Assembly: GCF_900637635.1 (NCBI RefSeq) | Contig: NZ_LR134383.1 | Span: 392,501-456,500, forward strand | DNA from: Legionella jordanis | Lineage (GTDB): Bacteria; Pseudomonadota; Gammaproteobacteria; Legionellales; Legionellaceae | Direction of reading: 5' to 3' | DNA: 64,000 nucleotides | Part shown: piece after piece, positions 39,957 to 49,328 of the stretch | How the letters are laid out: every line of letters starts with the position of its first letter | How positions within the stretch are numbered: position 1 is the stretch's first letter | Notes under the pieces: generated by a model | What the model was told of the DNA's origin: nothing | Databases searched by the model: none | The model's input: the letters and a program-made list of their open reading frames with translations, nothing else | Program-made: the position numbers and the translations under genes

Positions 39957-40736
39957 ATGAGTGTCCAAATTCCCATTCACCCGGCATTAAGGACTTATGT
40001 ACATTCAATTTCTGTGGTGAACGCTTCGTCTATTGATGCTTATCGAATTTTTCCGGGTTTATATCCTGTTTTAGGATTTCAGTTCCAAGGTGAGCTGGCT
40101 TATGTCGACAGCAAAAATGATCGACATAAGCTTAAACACATAGGGATTACAGGTCTTTTGACTTGCTTTCGGGATTTTCAAGCATTATCGGCTAACACTG
40201 GCTCGGTTTTGCTTACTCTATACCCTTGGGCCATTCCAAAATTGTTTCAAATTCCTGCAAGAGCTTTAAGTAATCGGTCATTGGGATTATGCGACATAAT
40301 TAAACCGGCAGCAGCCAACGTGTTGCAAGAGCAAATTGCTTTGGCAAAATCGATGAATGAAAGGCTTTCTCTGATCCAATCTTTTCTGCTTGGGCAATGC
40401 CAATTAAATCGGAAACTTGATAACTCGCGTATCAAGTCTTTCTGGCATGAAGTAATCAAAGAGGATGGTTTGGGTAAATTAGGCAATTTAGCAAAAAGCT
40501 ATTCTTACAGCGAGCGAAGCCTTCAGCGCCATTTTCTGGATTGCATCGGCTTAAGTCCAAAACAATATTTGAGGGTGATCCGCTTGCAAAATAGCCTTAA
40601 ACAGCTTGAAAATCAGAGCGATTGGTCGCAAATACAAACTGCCGATGCTTATTTTGATCAATCCCATTTTATTAAAGAATTTAAAAAAATGACTGGGCAA
40701 ACGCCAAAAGCCTTTGCTAAAAATTTAATTATTTGA
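39957..40736 (+). CDS. AraC-family transcriptional regulator
   Basis: 259 residues. Residues 1-150 form an effector domain of the type paired with AraC HTH in small regulators; residues about 165-255 carry the double helix-turn-helix (SERSLQRHFLDCIGLSPKQYL; DQSHFIKEFKKMTGQTPKAF). Target unknown; the adjacent hemerythrin gene is a plausible one. Confidence 0.87.
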   Translation: MSVQIPIHPALRTYVHSISVVNASSIDAYRIFPGLYPVLGFQFQGELAYVDSKNDRHKLKHIGITGLLTCFRDFQALSANTGSVLLTLYPWAIPKLFQIPARALSNRSLGLCDIIKPAAANVLQEQIALAKSMNERLSLIQSFLLGQCQLNRKLDNSRIKSFWHEVIKEDGLGKLGNLAKSYSYSERSLQRHFLDCIGLSPKQYLRVIRLQNSLKQLENQSDWSQIQTADAYFDQSHFIKEFKKMTGQTPKAFAKNLII

Positions 40737-40837
40737 GCGGTTTAATAATTAATATTTAAGCGATATGCTGAAATTGGCACTATTTTGCAATTTGGCTAAC
40801 ATTAAGATGTTACCAAGCACCCTTAAGGACTATAAAT

Positions 40838-42538
40838 ATGCATGATGCAATCCCTTTGATAACCATGCTTGCAATGGGATTTGCATTGGCCTTCCTCTTA
40901 GGCTTTATTGCGGTGCGCTTAAAAATCCCGGCATTGGTCGGTTATTTATTAGCAGGGGTAATGCTTGGCCCCTTTACTCCAGGATTGGTTGCTGACGTTA
41001 ATATTGCTCAGGAGCTTGCAGAAATCGGTGTCATGCTGCTGATGTTTGGAGTGGGATTGCATTTCTCCTTTGGCGATTTGATGAGGGTACGAAAAATTGC
41101 AATTCCGGGGGCCATTGTTCAGATTGTAGTGGCCACACTCTTGGGAGGGGGCATTGCTCTGCTTTGGGGATGGAGCTATGGAAGTGCTTTAATCTTTGGT
41201 CTTTCCCTATCAGTTGCCAGTACCGTGGTGCTCTTGAGGGCGTTGGAAGAAAGGGGGACTTTGGAGTCCATCAACGGACAAATAGCCGTGGGCTGGCTTT
41301 TAGTCGAAGATTTGGCAATGGTGATTGTGCTAGTGCTACTCCCAGCCTTGTCTCAATCGCTTGGACATCAGACAACCACCATTGAGCAGCAGCCTTTATG
41401 GCTGGTTTTATTATTAACCGTGCTGAAGATTTCTGCTTTTATTGCCATCATGTTTGTCGTTGGCCGTCGTTTTTTTCCAAAACTTCTCTGGCATGTGGCT
41501 CGTACAGGTTCGCGTGAATTGTTTACATTGTGTGTAATTACGGCTGCAATTAGCATCGCATACCTAGCGGCCCAATTGTTTGGAGTTTCTTTTGCGCTCG
41601 GGGCTTTTTTCGCTGGCACCATCATGCGGGAATCATCACTCAGCCATCGCGCCGCAGAAGAATCTTTACCGCTAAGGGATGCCTTTGCCGTACTATTCTT
41701 CGTTTCCGTGGGTATGTTATTCAATCCTGCGGTAATTATTGCCCACCCTTTAAAAGTGTTAACGGTTCTGGGCATTATTGTCATTGGAAAATCCGTTGCC
41801 GCCTTTTTTTTAGTGCTCTTGTTCCGCTACTCCTTTCAATCTGCCCTGGTGGTTTCAGCAAGCTTGGCGCAAATTGGAGAATTTTCATTTATTCTGGCTG
41901 AACTTGGAATTCGTTTAGGCATGCTGCCGATGGAGGGAAGAAATTATATTCTAGCGGGTGCCATTATCTCCATCGCACTTAATCCTTTGCTGTTTAAACT
42001 CATCACGCCGCTGCAAAAGTTGGCCTCTCGCATTAATTTGGTCCGCTTTCATCCAGTGTTTAAACGTTCTGAAGATCCTTTAGCCGCTTTACCTAGCACA
42101 GTTCAAGAAAAATATTTAGCAGGGCAGGTGGTTCTCGTAGGCTATGGGCGTGTGGGGGAACGCATTGCACATATGCTGTCGGAGCAAAATATTCCTTATG
42201 TGGTGATTGATGAAAATCGTGAAACCATTAAACGGTTAAGAGCAGCAGGGCACCCGGCGGTATACGGTGATGCCTCCGAGCCAACCGTATTAATTCAGGG
42301 GCATATCGCTCGTGCAGGAATGCTTATCATCGCCATGTCCGATACCGTTCAGGTTAGAACAATGATCCACTATGCCAAGCAACTTAATCCAGAAATTGAA
42401 ATTATTATTCGCACCCACGATGAAGAAGAAGCTTTATTGTTGGAAAAGGAAATTAGCGGGAAGGTATTTTTTGCAGAGGGTGAAATTGCGAAAAACATGG
42501 GCCTACATGTATTAAATCGCTACGGCAAATCAGCATAG
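40838..42538 (+). CDS. CPA2 cation:proton antiporter with TrkA-N domain (YbaL-like)
   Basis: 566 residues. About 12-13 membrane helices (1-400), including LKIPALVGYLLAGVMLGPF, then a cytosolic RCK/TrkA-N domain with VVLVGYGRVGERIAHML (NAD site) near 429. The layout equals E. coli YbaL and KefB/C; predicted K+ or Na+ efflux with nucleotide gating. No KefF/KefG partner adjacent, which favours YbaL over Kef. Confidence 0.9.
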   Translation: MHDAIPLITMLAMGFALAFLLGFIAVRLKIPALVGYLLAGVMLGPFTPGLVADVNIAQELAEIGVMLLMFGVGLHFSFGDLMRVRKIAIPGAIVQIVVATLLGGGIALLWGWSYGSALIFGLSLSVASTVVLLRALEERGTLESINGQIAVGWLLVEDLAMVIVLVLLPALSQSLGHQTTTIEQQPLWLVLLLTVLKISAFIAIMFVVGRRFFPKLLWHVARTGSRELFTLCVITAAISIAYLAAQLFGVSFALGAFFAGTIMRESSLSHRAAEESLPLRDAFAVLFFVSVGMLFNPAVIIAHPLKVLTVLGIIVIGKSVAAFFLVLLFRYSFQSALVVSASLAQIGEFSFILAELGIRLGMLPMEGRNYILAGAIISIALNPLLFKLITPLQKLASRINLVRFHPVFKRSEDPLAALPSTVQEKYLAGQVVLVGYGRVGERIAHMLSEQNIPYVVIDENRETIKRLRAAGHPAVYGDASEPTVLIQGHIARAGMLIIAMSDTVQVRTMIHYAKQLNPEIEIIIRTHDEEEALLLEKEISGKVFFAEGEIAKNMGLHVLNRYGKSA

Positions 42539-42583
42539 GCAAGTTTTGGATTCCTGATGTCAAAAATCAGGAACCCAATTTAA

Positions 42584-42874
42584 TTATTCAGAAGGATGAA
42601 GCAACTTATCCAATTGCGCTTTTACAAGTTTGTTAAGTTCATCAAGTACTTCATAGCCAAACTCTGGGTTTTTGGGGAATTGCTTATGAATGACATTTGC
42701 CAAAAAAGCAGACAATCCTTGAAATACTACCTTGTTATCGCGCAATTGTGCCGGCAATTTTTCCACAGACTGGCTTAATGCGGCGAGTAAGTTATGTCCT
42801 ATAAAGTTCATTGCCTTACTGTAATGTTCAAGAGTCAGGGTTTCAGCGGAAGGAGAATTGGTTTCTGCATTCAT
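42584..42874 (-). CDS. Small hypothetical protein
   Basis: 96 residues, all-helical, no membrane segment or Cys. The motif LNKLVKAQLDKLL is amphipathic. Not recognised. Uninterrupted frame with normal composition, 105 bases downstream of the GyrI-like gene on the same strand. Confidence 0.6.
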   Translation of the reverse strand: MNAETNSPSAETLTLEHYSKAMNFIGHNLLAALSQSVEKLPAQLRDNKVVFQGLSAFLANVIHKQFPKNPEFGYEVLDELNKLVKAQLDKLLHPSE

Positions 42875-42979
42875 GTTATTGTCTCAAAATGTTGTGAAGC
42901 GCGATTGTAGGGGTTCTCTGCAGTCATTGCAATTTTAATGCAGAAAATCCCCTGCTTTATATAAGCCTGCCTCCATTTG

Positions 42980-43426
42980 TCATTGAATGCCGATGAAAAT
43001 CGCAAACTCATTTGGACCATTGTAAACTTCAAAATCGCTGATGAAATTGCGTAGATAGTGAGTGTTGCCATTAAAATAACCCCATATCTCTTGCCAGGTT
43101 TTAATGATGGTATCGGGCATGGGACCATTATTTTTGAATTGTAAATACTGTCCGGCTTTAATTTCCACACGGCTGCACAACGGCAGTTGCTGGTTTTGAG
43201 CCACCCCGACAGTAATGGTATACAATCCTTCTGCATTGGATTCGTAGTCAGAATACACTGCTATGGCAGGTTTATGTGCACTCAAGTCACTTTCCTGGAA
43301 TTGCTGCCAGAGTGCGGGAATCTTGGCTTGTTCTGGGTGTGCTTCATCGATGTTTTTTGTCCGCTTGGAAAAGCCAGTGATGGCGAATTGCTCCACGTAT
43401 TGCTTCACAGGTTTTAATGCAGTCAT
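42980..43426 (-). CDS. GyrI-like small-molecule-binding protein
   Basis: 148 residues, single effector-binding domain (SRPBCC-free, AraC_E_bind type): VEQFAITGFSKRT start, IPALWQQF, AIAVYSDYES, YTITVGV. Stand-alone members bind drugs or hydrolyse small electrophiles. Same strand as VOC and WYL genes upstream; possibly a resistance or sensing module. Confidence 0.75.
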   Translation of the reverse strand: MTALKPVKQYVEQFAITGFSKRTKNIDEAHPEQAKIPALWQQFQESDLSAHKPAIAVYSDYESNAEGLYTITVGVAQNQQLPLCSRVEIKAGQYLQFKNNGPMPDTIIKTWQEIWGYFNGNTHYLRNFISDFEVYNGPNEFAIFIGIQ

Positions 43427-43489
43427 ATGTCCTCCTGAATGTGATCACGGTTTGCTGTTCTTAAAAACCAGCGAGCCGGCTGAAACGGG

Positions 43490-43858
43490 TTAATTCTTTA
43501 GGCAAACCACTCGGATGCGATTACCATCGGGATCTTTGGCAGTGAACGTATAGCCAAATGGAAGGGAGGCAGGTAGCTCCGCAATGCTAACTCCCTTTTG
43601 CTGCCAAACTGAACACAGCTCATCGACCAACCGAATATCATCCACAGTAATAGCTAATTCACTACCACCACTCTCGCCAATATTGGCTTGCATTGACTGC
43701 TTATCCTTTAAACCAATGCCCATTCCATTAGATAGACGAAACATATTGAAAGCAGGTGAAGACTCCTCTGGCGGTATGCCGAGCAAATCCTGATAAAATT
43801 GACGGCTTTGCGAAAGATTTCCCACATAAAAAACAATGGCACTGGGTTCCAATCTCAT
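43490..43858 (-). CDS. VOC (glyoxalase/bleomycin resistance) family protein
   Basis: 122 residues forming one VOC domain: IVFYVGNLSQSRQFYQDLLG opens and FTAKDPDGNRIRVV closes it. May be a dioxygenase-like or binding protein; substrate unknown. Lies between the WYL regulator and the GyrI-like gene on the same strand. Confidence 0.85.
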   Translation of the reverse strand: MRLEPSAIVFYVGNLSQSRQFYQDLLGIPPEESSPAFNMFRLSNGMGIGLKDKQSMQANIGESGGSELAITVDDIRLVDELCSVWQQKGVSIAELPASLPFGYTFTAKDPDGNRIRVVCLKN

Positions 43859-43929
43859 TTAATTCTCCTCATGATGGTTATCGATGAAGAGTGTAATGGA
43901 TGCTGCTGACAGTTTTTGTCAGCAATCAT

Positions 43930-44619
43930 TTATTGCTCGGGGATGCTATGTAAGTTTCGCCATTGTTGCAAAAGAGTTTGCCGTCTTGGATGAAAAGAAG
44001 TGTCCAGTAGTTTTAAACTGGTGATGCGATCAGTTCGAAAATGCCGAAATTCTTGCCTTAGCTCACACCAAGCCACCATCACCCGTGTTTCTTCGAAAAA
44101 ACCTAAAGCCAATGGCCAAATGGTGCGTAGAGATACTTGCCCCTTAACATCCATATAGCCGAGGTATAACTTTATTTCCTTGCGCATAGCTTGCCGGATG
44201 ATTGCTTCATAATCTTGGTTGGTGGAAACTGATTTCCCAGGACCTATCAAGAGGCCGGCTGATTCAAGTTGATGCCTTAGTTCACCGGGAAGGACAGCTG
44301 AAATTTTCGCTAAAGCTTTATTGGCTGCCAGTTTAAGTGTTGCATCTGCTCTTCGGGCAACCCAACGTGAACCGAGTACCAGTGCTTCCAGCTCCTCTTC
44401 GGAAAACATCAAAGGCGGCAGCATAAAGCCTGGGCGCAATTTGAATCCCAGGCCCGGCTCACCTTCTATATCCGCTCCTTGTGCTTGCAAAGTGGCAATG
44501 TCTCGATACACGGTGCGAAGACTGACCCCAAGTTCAGCGGCCAATTGTTTCCCGCTAATGGCATAGCGATGTTGACGCAAGATTTGAAGAAGAGCGAAAA
44601 GCCGTTCTGTTCTAGACAA
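43930..44619 (-). CDS. WYL-domain transcriptional regulator (YafY-like)
   Basis: 229 residues. N-terminal winged HTH (ISGKQLAAELGVSLRTVYRDIATLQ) and a central WYL domain (LYLGYMDVKGQVSLRTIWPLAL) that senses small ligands. Likely controls the downstream VOC and GyrI-like genes; 71 bases separate it from VOC. Confidence 0.88.
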   Translation of the reverse strand: MSRTERLFALLQILRQHRYAISGKQLAAELGVSLRTVYRDIATLQAQGADIEGEPGLGFKLRPGFMLPPLMFSEEELEALVLGSRWVARRADATLKLAANKALAKISAVLPGELRHQLESAGLLIGPGKSVSTNQDYEAIIRQAMRKEIKLYLGYMDVKGQVSLRTIWPLALGFFEETRVMVAWCELRQEFRHFRTDRITSLKLLDTSFHPRRQTLLQQWRNLHSIPEQ

Positions 44620-44714
44620 AATGAACCTTCTGGATGACTTGGGCTGTATTATTGTTAAATTTTATCGCAATTTGAATGTCATTCACCATAGACGAGGAAA
44701 AATTAAAGTTCTGA

Positions 44715-45932
44715 CTAGCGCCAGCCTAGTCCAGTTATTAAGGCACAGAACAGGACCACAATCCACGCTTGAACCCGCCAAAATTGCAACAGGAGAAAAG
44801 CAGAAATAGCTAATAAATAGTCGTTTAGGGAAAAAATAGCGCTTGTCCAAACCGGTTGATAAAAGGCGGTTAACAATAATCCCACCACTGCGGCATTAAT
44901 CCCCAAAAGGGCTTTCTGCATAAAAGGATGGCGGTTGATATCCTTCCAAAACGGCAAGACGCCAATGACTAATAAAAAAGAAGGCAAAAAAATTGCAAAC
45001 AAAGCAATAATTGCGCCCAGCCATCCATTTGGAGACTGAGTGGATGCTGCGCCCAGAAATGCCGAGAAAGAAAACAAAGGACCTGGTAAGGCTTGTGCCG
45101 CCCCATAACCGGCGAGAAAAATTGAGTTATCAATCCAGCCATTAGGTACTACTTTTGCTTGCAACAAGGGTAAGACCACATGCCCCCCACCAAACACCAA
45201 TGCCCCCGCGCGATAAAAAACCGCAAAAAGTTGCAATGGATAGGGTTGCTTAGCTGAAGAGAGAATGGGCAAAGCAACTAACAAAATAAAAAATACCAAC
45301 AGCAACATTACTCCCTTGTGCTTACCTGTATTGACCAACCTTTCTCTGGGATAGGGTGATGATTTTGGAGTTAGAAATAACAGGCCAAACAGCCCACCTG
45401 CAATCATCATCAGGATTTGTCCACTTGCATACGGCATGATGCTGGAACCTATGCAAGCCAGCACTGCCATACTCAGCCTGGTCTTATCGGGGCACAAAGA
45501 AGTACTCATCGCCCAAATTGCCTGGGCAACAACAGCCACAGCAACAATTTTTAATCCATGAAGCCAGGGAAGATGATTTTGAGGCCCCATTTTAACAAGG
45601 GTCAGACCAAACAGCAGCATGAGGAGCGCCGAAGGCAAGGTAAATCCAAGCCAGGCAGCGATTGCTCCTGGAATTCCTCCCTTTGATAATCCAAGTGCCA
45701 TGCCTACTTGGCTACTTGCCGGACCGGGTAAAAATTGGCATAGCGCTAGCAAATCTGCATAAGCATGGTCAGTTAGCCATTTCAGACGCCTGACAAATTC
45801 TTCACGAAAATAACCTAAATGGGCAATAGGACCACCAAAACTGAGGCAACCCAGCTTTAAAAAAATCAGGAAAATGGCCCATGCAGTGAGCTGCCCCCCG
45901 GGGTCATCCTGGTTTATTAAAGGCTCTTCCAT
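44715..45932 (-). CDS. chrA: Chromate transporter ChrA
   Basis: 405 residues with the two homologous CHR halves: N-terminal SFGGPIAHLGYFREEFVRR and QFLPGPASSQVGMALG; C-terminal FGGGHVVLPLL and AQALPGPLFSFSAFLG. About ten membrane helices. Exports chromate (with sulfate analogues), though in many bacteria its natural substrate is open. Confidence 0.92.
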   Translation of the reverse strand: MEEPLINQDDPGGQLTAWAIFLIFLKLGCLSFGGPIAHLGYFREEFVRRLKWLTDHAYADLLALCQFLPGPASSQVGMALGLSKGGIPGAIAAWLGFTLPSALLMLLFGLTLVKMGPQNHLPWLHGLKIVAVAVVAQAIWAMSTSLCPDKTRLSMAVLACIGSSIMPYASGQILMMIAGGLFGLLFLTPKSSPYPRERLVNTGKHKGVMLLLVFFILLVALPILSSAKQPYPLQLFAVFYRAGALVFGGGHVVLPLLQAKVVPNGWIDNSIFLAGYGAAQALPGPLFSFSAFLGAASTQSPNGWLGAIIALFAIFLPSFLLVIGVLPFWKDINRHPFMQKALLGINAAVVGLLLTAFYQPVWTSAIFSLNDYLLAISAFLLLQFWRVQAWIVVLFCALITGLGWR

Positions 45933-46047
45933 GGCGCCTTAATTCTCTCATGAATTGTGGGATAAGTTGGAATCTTAACATGAATTTTAACAATCGGTTT
46001 TTAAAACAATTATTAGTTCCGCAACTCATTTGATGATTGTTAATCAT

Positions 46048-47067
46048 TTACTTAGGGTAGTGGAAATTTTCCAAATCTGAATTTGCATTGCTCGTGTCTG
46101 AAGTACTCGTAAATAAAGTATGCTGACTGCAAAACTGATGGTAGCCGCTTGAGTTTTGCAGCTTCACTTTTAACTCCTCCAAATCCTCTAGCTTCATGGT
46201 TACTCCCGAATCGAGCAAAGCCTGAAATTCCTGGTCGGCGGGACTTGAGTATAGCTCGCCTATTTCCTCCCAGAGCTTCTTCTCTACCAGCGGTTTTACG
46301 TGCTCCCAAATCGGAGTTAAATCGGATTTTATTAATGCAGATAAGCGCATGGCTTCTTGAAATTCTGTCGCTGTTTTAGGTTGAAGGCATTGTTCCAGAT
46401 AATGATGGATTATCTGCTTAACTACTTTATTTTTTCTATCCTCAAGGGAAGTTTTGACAGCCTGCTCAAAGTGTAGAAATTCCTTTTGGTTTTCATCGTA
46501 CACATGAATTTCACCGGACTTAATTTTATAGAACCAGCCATGGATGGCCAATTCTTGTGAAGCAAGTTTGTTAGAAATAACCGGGTAAGTTTTTAAATGT
46601 TCGATTTGAGCAAGTATATTTTGCTTGACGACATCCTCTAGTTGAACGCCCTGCTTGTCTTTGAAATGCTCAATGACAGAAGAGGAGTGCTTAAGCCAGG
46701 AAGCAAGCGTGGGTAATTCTTGCCCAATATTGGGTTTCATTAAGCCTTCCATTGCTCCGCAGCCAGAGTGCCCGCAAACAATGATATGTTTTACTTTAAG
46801 GACTTTGATGGCGTACTCAATGGCCACAGCTTCACTCGAAGCATTGTGAGTTGCAAATGGCGGAATGATATTTCCCACATTACGCACAACAAACAAATCA
46901 CCAGGATCTCCATCTATGATCAAAGTGGGGACAACCCGTGAGTCTGAGCAAGTAATAAAGAGCACCTCAGGGAACTGTCCAAGGCTCAACAACTCGAAAA
47001 TGGATTCCATTTCTTTAAAAGTACTGCCTTGAAACTTTCGAAATCCGAGAATGAGCTTTATGAACAT
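46048..47067 (-). CDS. Beta-carbonic anhydrase with C-terminal extension
   Basis: 339 residues, about 120 beyond the usual 210. The catalytic half shows zinc ligands in ITCSDSRV (Cys, Asp-Arg dyad) and CGHSGCGAMEG (His, Cys). It interconverts CO2 and bicarbonate. Residues about 215-339 are charged and helical (MRLSALIKSDLTPIWEHVK), with a Ser/Asn-rich tail (FTSTSDTSNANSDLENF); no domain recognised. No signal peptide. The extension might be a regulatory or partner-binding region. Confidence 0.85.
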   Translation of the reverse strand: MFIKLILGFRKFQGSTFKEMESIFELLSLGQFPEVLFITCSDSRVVPTLIIDGDPGDLFVVRNVGNIIPPFATHNASSEAVAIEYAIKVLKVKHIIVCGHSGCGAMEGLMKPNIGQELPTLASWLKHSSSVIEHFKDKQGVQLEDVVKQNILAQIEHLKTYPVISNKLASQELAIHGWFYKIKSGEIHVYDENQKEFLHFEQAVKTSLEDRKNKVVKQIIHHYLEQCLQPKTATEFQEAMRLSALIKSDLTPIWEHVKPLVEKKLWEEIGELYSSPADQEFQALLDSGVTMKLEDLEELKVKLQNSSGYHQFCSQHTLFTSTSDTSNANSDLENFHYPK

Positions 47068-47437
47068 GTTTTCTCCTGCAAAAATCCAGGGTTTAAAAAT
47101 AGCCCATTATTTCATTGTCATCAAGTAATATTACAATTATGTTAAGAAAGGGCTTGGTAGATTGAATCATTTATTTTGATGTATAGGCAGATTACGGTTA
47201 AAAACTTCAATCTGCTTTAAAAAGCTAGCACAGCCTTATTGGGTCGATAAGCATCAGTATGTTGATAATGGATGGGCGAGTTTGAATTTTCATTTTTGAA
47301 CTGCGACAAAACTGACACTTAAACCCATAAGAATGGTTGCGCGCAAACACTTTGTCGGGGGTAGTTGCCTTTGGTTTTGAAATACAGGAATTGGGTGAAA
47401 CGGGACTACGGATGCAGTCCCATAAAACAATTATCGA
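47068..47437. other. 370-base gene-free region
   Basis: AT-rich, no supported frame. GCAGATT (47187-47193) / AATCTGC (47209-47215) and GGGACT (47402-47407) / AGTCCC (47416-47421) are short inverted repeats; the second could end transcription of the 47438 gene on the minus strand but lacks a good T run. Confidence 0.45.
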
Positions 47438-48772
47438 TTATTGTAGCGCTTTTCCAACTTCCGTTTGTACATCTTCAAGACTGTGTTTCATTTCATCAAT
47501 TCTACTTTTACTTAACTCGATATCTTTGAAGAAGAAGCTGCCTCTTTCCGCTCTTGATTGTCGAGTTACAGCAGCGTATATCCCTAAGGAAATACCGGCA
47601 GTAAATAGTGCACTAACAATCAATAACAAATTTTTAATTAGAGCACCACTGGTCTTATCTTTAACTTCTTTTAAAGCTTGCTCACAATTTTGTAGCGTTA
47701 CTCCAATTAGTTTGGACATTTGTTTATTTCTCTCTGTTACATTTTTAGTTGCTGCAACAGTTTTCCATCGATTGAGAAAGTCTTCGCGAAGATTATGCAG
47801 GATAGGTTTATCATGCGGGCTTGCATCCAATTCCTGTTGATATAATTTATCGAGTGCATCAAGTAAGAAATACTGTGAAGAATAGTATTTTCCGAGATTT
47901 TTAATGTTATCTACTTGGTTACTTTTACAAAACTCTTCATCTTGTTTGGCTGTGGTTAGGGTTTCTACAAGTCTGGCAAGCTCCATATTTAGTTTTTTAA
48001 TGCTTAGGGGTAACCCGTATATATCCAATTGGATGCCACCCTCATTTTTTGTGCCTTTGAGTAAAGAATCATTAATACTCTGGACAAGGAACTGGTCGAG
48101 GTTTTCTCTTAATGTTTGTAAATAGACATCACTTCTTAGCCGTGCCACAGATTCATAAATCCTTTCTTCATTTACACTTTCCAGTGCATTTGATTGAAGT
48201 TTTTGTTGTATTTCTTTACTTAAATTCGAGCTGAAAACGTCATCGAAGCTATGGCCATATTTAATGCAAATCAAGTTTCTATTTGTTTTTAAGTAACCAA
48301 GTAGACGGATAGCATCCCTACCCGTTTGAAAAGTCTTGTTGCTAATTTTCTCATCGCTACACAGATTGATTTTTTTTAACCTGGGATTGCCTGCTAAATA
48401 TTCACCTAAGTAATTGAGATCATTGCTGTAATCAAAGTTACTGTTTGATAGGTCAAGAGTATTTAGGCTTTTAAAATTTGATATTCCCTTAAAGAAAATT
48501 TGCCAGCTTGAATGCGATAATTTGATTTCAGGTAATTCCAAACCTATGATTTTAGGTTTGGTTTCCATAGCTGAAAGTTGTGAAATGAAGAATTCGGAAA
48601 CTTTGTCATCAACTTTAATGCTTAAGCTGCCAAATACTAATGAATCATTTGACAACAATTCGATCAATTGCTCAACGTCTTCTTGTGATTGAATTCCCTC
48701 GATTGATAATTTCTTATCTGAGTAATTGCCGGTGTTCTGTTTAAGCTCTTCACGAAACTCTTCTATTTTCAT
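47438..48772 (-). CDS. Leucine-rich-repeat-like protein with C-terminal membrane hairpin; effector candidate
   Basis: 444 residues. About 65-160 show degenerate leucine-rich units (IIGLELPEIKLS; LNTLDLSNSNFDYSNDLNYL; RLKKINLCSDEKI). The middle (180-370) is helical and likely coiled-coil. Residues 377-398 are strongly hydrophobic (NLLLIVSALFTAGISLGIYA), followed by a basic stretch and an amphipathic helix. The Leu-rich plus membrane layout without signal peptide is common among Legionella effectors. Function unknown. Confidence 0.6.
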   Translation of the reverse strand: MKIEEFREELKQNTGNYSDKKLSIEGIQSQEDVEQLIELLSNDSLVFGSLSIKVDDKVSEFFISQLSAMETKPKIIGLELPEIKLSHSSWQIFFKGISNFKSLNTLDLSNSNFDYSNDLNYLGEYLAGNPRLKKINLCSDEKISNKTFQTGRDAIRLLGYLKTNRNLICIKYGHSFDDVFSSNLSKEIQQKLQSNALESVNEERIYESVARLRSDVYLQTLRENLDQFLVQSINDSLLKGTKNEGGIQLDIYGLPLSIKKLNMELARLVETLTTAKQDEEFCKSNQVDNIKNLGKYYSSQYFLLDALDKLYQQELDASPHDKPILHNLREDFLNRWKTVAATKNVTERNKQMSKLIGVTLQNCEQALKEVKDKTSGALIKNLLLIVSALFTAGISLGIYAAVTRQSRAERGSFFFKDIELSKSRIDEMKHSLEDVQTEVGKALQ

Positions 48773-49328
48773 CGAATTTATTCTTAATCATAGTTAATGT
48801 TGGTTCATATTTTACCATAAAGATATTAATTTTTACATAGAGTTGTAGGGAGTCGAAGTGACAAGAATAGAGATGGGGCTATTCCTTTTGGGAAAAAGCT
48901 CATCTTTATTTATCTCTCTGGAGCCACGTATAAATAAGTTCCATGCTTGATCTTGTCATGAGGGGCCCGAATGGGCCGAAAAAAGCAACCCTCTTAATGT
49001 CAACTATTGGTTATGGGGGTAAGAGAGGGTAGATAGTTAGAGTATTCTTCAACAAGCGGGTAAATACCGCAAAAAATAATTTAGCGTTATTGAAAGAGTT
49101 CCCTGGTTCTACTATCTCATGAGGGGATTAGCGTTCAGAGATAGAAGCTATCTTTTGGGTTGCAGACGAATTTAGCTTTTTTAGATGTCAAATAAAAGTT
49201 TATTTTTGGGATGGTTTCTGAATTCTTTACGAATATATGAATGCATTTAATACACAAGACTTATGTAGAAAGCCAACAAAAATAAATTGAGAGGTTATCA
49301 GTTAATCAACGCAAATAATGGAGGAAAA
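48773..49328. other. 556-base upstream region of the RiPP operon
   Basis: No supported frame. A 24-codon frame MRGPNGPKK... from about 48957 lacks a ribosome site. The region holds the promoter of the leucine-rich gene (minus) and that of the precursor (plus); neither is clear. A direct repeat TTAGCGTT occurs at 49081-49088 and 49128-49135, next to the alternative pairing described separately. Confidence 0.5.
49112..49157 (+). promoter_or_regulatory. Mutually exclusive hairpins upstream of the precursor gene
   Basis: CTATCTC (49112-49118) can pair with GAGATAG (49138-49144); the same GAGATAG segment can pair with CTATCT (49148-49153) in a tight loop of three bases followed by TTTT's start. 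Such A-B / B-C competition is the layout of attenuators. Whether it regulates is inference; the U run is short. Confidence 0.3.

Noticed and set aside
47337..47840. 167-codon plus-strand frame
   Set aside because: Mostly antisense to the leucine-rich protein gene, whose composition and start are better.
48957..49031. 24-codon Gly/Lys-rich frame upstream of the precursor as a possible second RiPP precursor
   Set aside because: No ribosome site, no double-glycine leader and 300 bases from the operon.
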